Assembly: GCA_002697665.2 (NCBI GenBank)
Contig: NZXA02000027.1
Coordinates: 7,916-15,369, forward strand
Direction: 5' to 3'
Source of the DNA: a bacterium
Lineage (GTDB): Bacteria > Desulfobacterota_D > UBA1144
Length of the DNA stretch: 7,454 nucleotides
Position 1 is the stretch's first letter. Every line of letters begins with the position of its first letter. Shown one piece after another: positions 6,729 through 7,454 of the stretch. The position numbers and the translations under genes were made by a program. A model generated the notes under the pieces. It had not been told where the DNA came from and did no database searches. It saw only the letters and a program-made list of their open reading frames with translations.

Positions 6729-7427
6729 TTTTTCACCGTTATCAATGTTAAAAATTTGGCCGTTTATTTTTTTATTTTTAATAATATAATCAATCGTATT
6801 TAAAATTGACGTTATTCCTGTCTCGGTCTTATAATTTTTTTTGTATAAGCTTCTGATTTTTTTGTTGCTGGGTTTCAATATGGCTCCCAGGTTTATTGAA
6901 TTTATCCTAACGCTATTTTTGAGATTTTTAGAAAATGTTTTAGTTAGTGAATCAAGGCCCATTTTAGAAATTGTGTAGCTGCTAAATTTTGTCCAATGGT
7001 TTGTCAAACAAATAGCATCACCAATATTTATAATATTCCCCGAACATCTCTTAATCATATGATCACCTATATGCTTTGATAAAAGAATTGTAGAAATTAA
7101 ATTAATATTTAAATTTTTTAGTATTCTGTCATCAGAATTTTTATCTTCTATAAAAATTGATGCATTATTAATTAGTAGATCAATTGTTCCAAATTTTTTT
7201 ATACATTCCCTTGAAAACTTTTTAATATTATTAATATTATTGAGATCATATTTTATGATTTTAGAAACTATGCCACGATCAATCAGTGATTTTTTTAAAT
7301 TTCTTGCTTCTTTACCACTTTGATTATAATGAATAAGTGGTTGATAGTTATTATTAGCAAGGTGCAGCACTATTTCTTTACCAATTCGCTTAGCACTTCC
7401 TGTTACTAAGGCTACTTTTTTATTCAT
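6708..7427 (-). CDS. Short-chain dehydrogenase/reductase, pteridine reductase-like (FolM/PTR1 type)
   Basis: This is a 239-residue NAD(P)H-dependent Rossmann-fold reductase of the classical SDR family, cytoplasmic with no membrane segment. The cofactor loop is TGSAKRIG (10-16 region), the TGxxxRxG form typical of pteridine reductases rather than the usual TGxxxGxG. LLINNAS (84-90) is the NNAG-like motif. The catalytic YxxxK is Y151/K155 in SYTISK. The residue usually a catalytic serine is replaced by D137 in INIGDA, as in PTR1 and E. coli FolM, which reduce biopterin, dihydromonapterin or dihydrofolate. From memory, D-to-Y spacing is 13 in those proteins and 14 here. The C-terminus (GQIFNIDNGEKL) is the normal SDR end. 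A role in folate or pterin reduction is inferred; another carbonyl substrate remains possible, so no symbol is given. Its 3' end overlaps pyrD by 21 bases. Only 27 bases upstream are visible, with no Shine-Dalgarno motif or clear promoter. Confidence 0.85.
   Translation of the reverse strand: MNKKVALVTGSAKRIGKEIVLHLANNNYQPLIHYNQSGKEARNLKKSLIDRGIVSKIIKYDLNNINNIKKFSRECIKKFGTIDLLINNASIFIEDKNSDDRILKNLNINLISTILLSKHIGDHMIKRCSGNIINIGDAICLTNHWTKFSSYTISKMGLDSLTKTFSKNLKNSVRINSINLGAILKPSNKKIRSLYKKNYKTETGITSILNTIDYIIKNKKINGQIFNIDNGEKLMVNAN
7222..7239. repeat. 9-base tandem duplication inside the SDR gene
   Basis: Two exact copies of TTAATATTA lie head to tail. They encode a repeated Asn-Asn-Ile on the minus strand (residues about 63-68 of the SDR), after the beta-strand that ends in KYDL. 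The duplication keeps the frame and sits in a surface-loop region of the fold. It looks like ordinary replication slippage in AT-rich DNA. Confidence 0.6.
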
Positions 7428-7454
7428 ATATATCAGTTCTAATTTCTTGAAAAA

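Noticed and set aside
6747..6780. Inverted repeat TTAAAAAT / ATTTTTAA downstream of pyrD, as a possible terminator
   Set aside because: The stem is almost all A-T with a loop of about 18 bases, inside the SDR coding sequence. It would be too weak for an intrinsic terminator.

Overview
This is an AT-rich window with about 97% coding density. It holds seven complete housekeeping genes and about 220 non-coding bases in total, and no intergenic stretch exceeds 87 bases. I see no RNA gene, mobile element, CRISPR array or phage gene. TGA, TAA and TAG all serve as stops, which fits the standard bacterial code. The small gaps, short proteins and strong A+T bias suggest a streamlined, probably free-living and possibly marine, uncultured bacterium. 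A quinone-linked (class 2) PyrD and an FtsK with a proteobacterial-looking gamma domain point towards a Gram-negative lineage. GlyA and PdxA carry motif variants that remind me of the Bacteroidetes/Chlorobi (FCB) side. I therefore do not assign a phylum.

Layout. Positions 65-2565 plus 2562-3479 form a tight plus-strand cluster, glyA-nrdR-tatD-pdxA, with gaps of 37 and 1 bases and then a 4-base overlap. It is probably one transcription unit. Facing it, with only 3 bases between the stop codons, is ftsK on the minus strand (3483-5597). An 87-base divergent region (5598-5684) separates ftsK from pyrD (5685-6728, plus). Facing pyrD is a minus-strand short-chain dehydrogenase resembling pteridine reductases (6708-7427). 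The last 21 bases of these two genes overlap antisense.

How the genes fit together. Most of the window concerns one-carbon, cofactor and nucleotide supply. GlyA makes glycine and methylene-tetrahydrofolate using PLP. PdxA makes a precursor of PLP. NrdR controls ribonucleotide reductase. PyrD makes orotate for pyrimidines, and the SDR may reduce pterins or dihydrofolate. TatD is a metal-dependent nuclease/hydrolase, and FtsK couples chromosome segregation to division.

I do not see a new multi-gene system. The points most worth checking are the atypical N-terminal zinc knuckle of NrdR, a tandem in-phase A-AAA-AAG slippery sequence in the ftsK linker, a substituted DNA-reading residue in the FtsK gamma domain, the absence of Shine-Dalgarno motifs before all seven genes, and the mixed phylogenetic signal.
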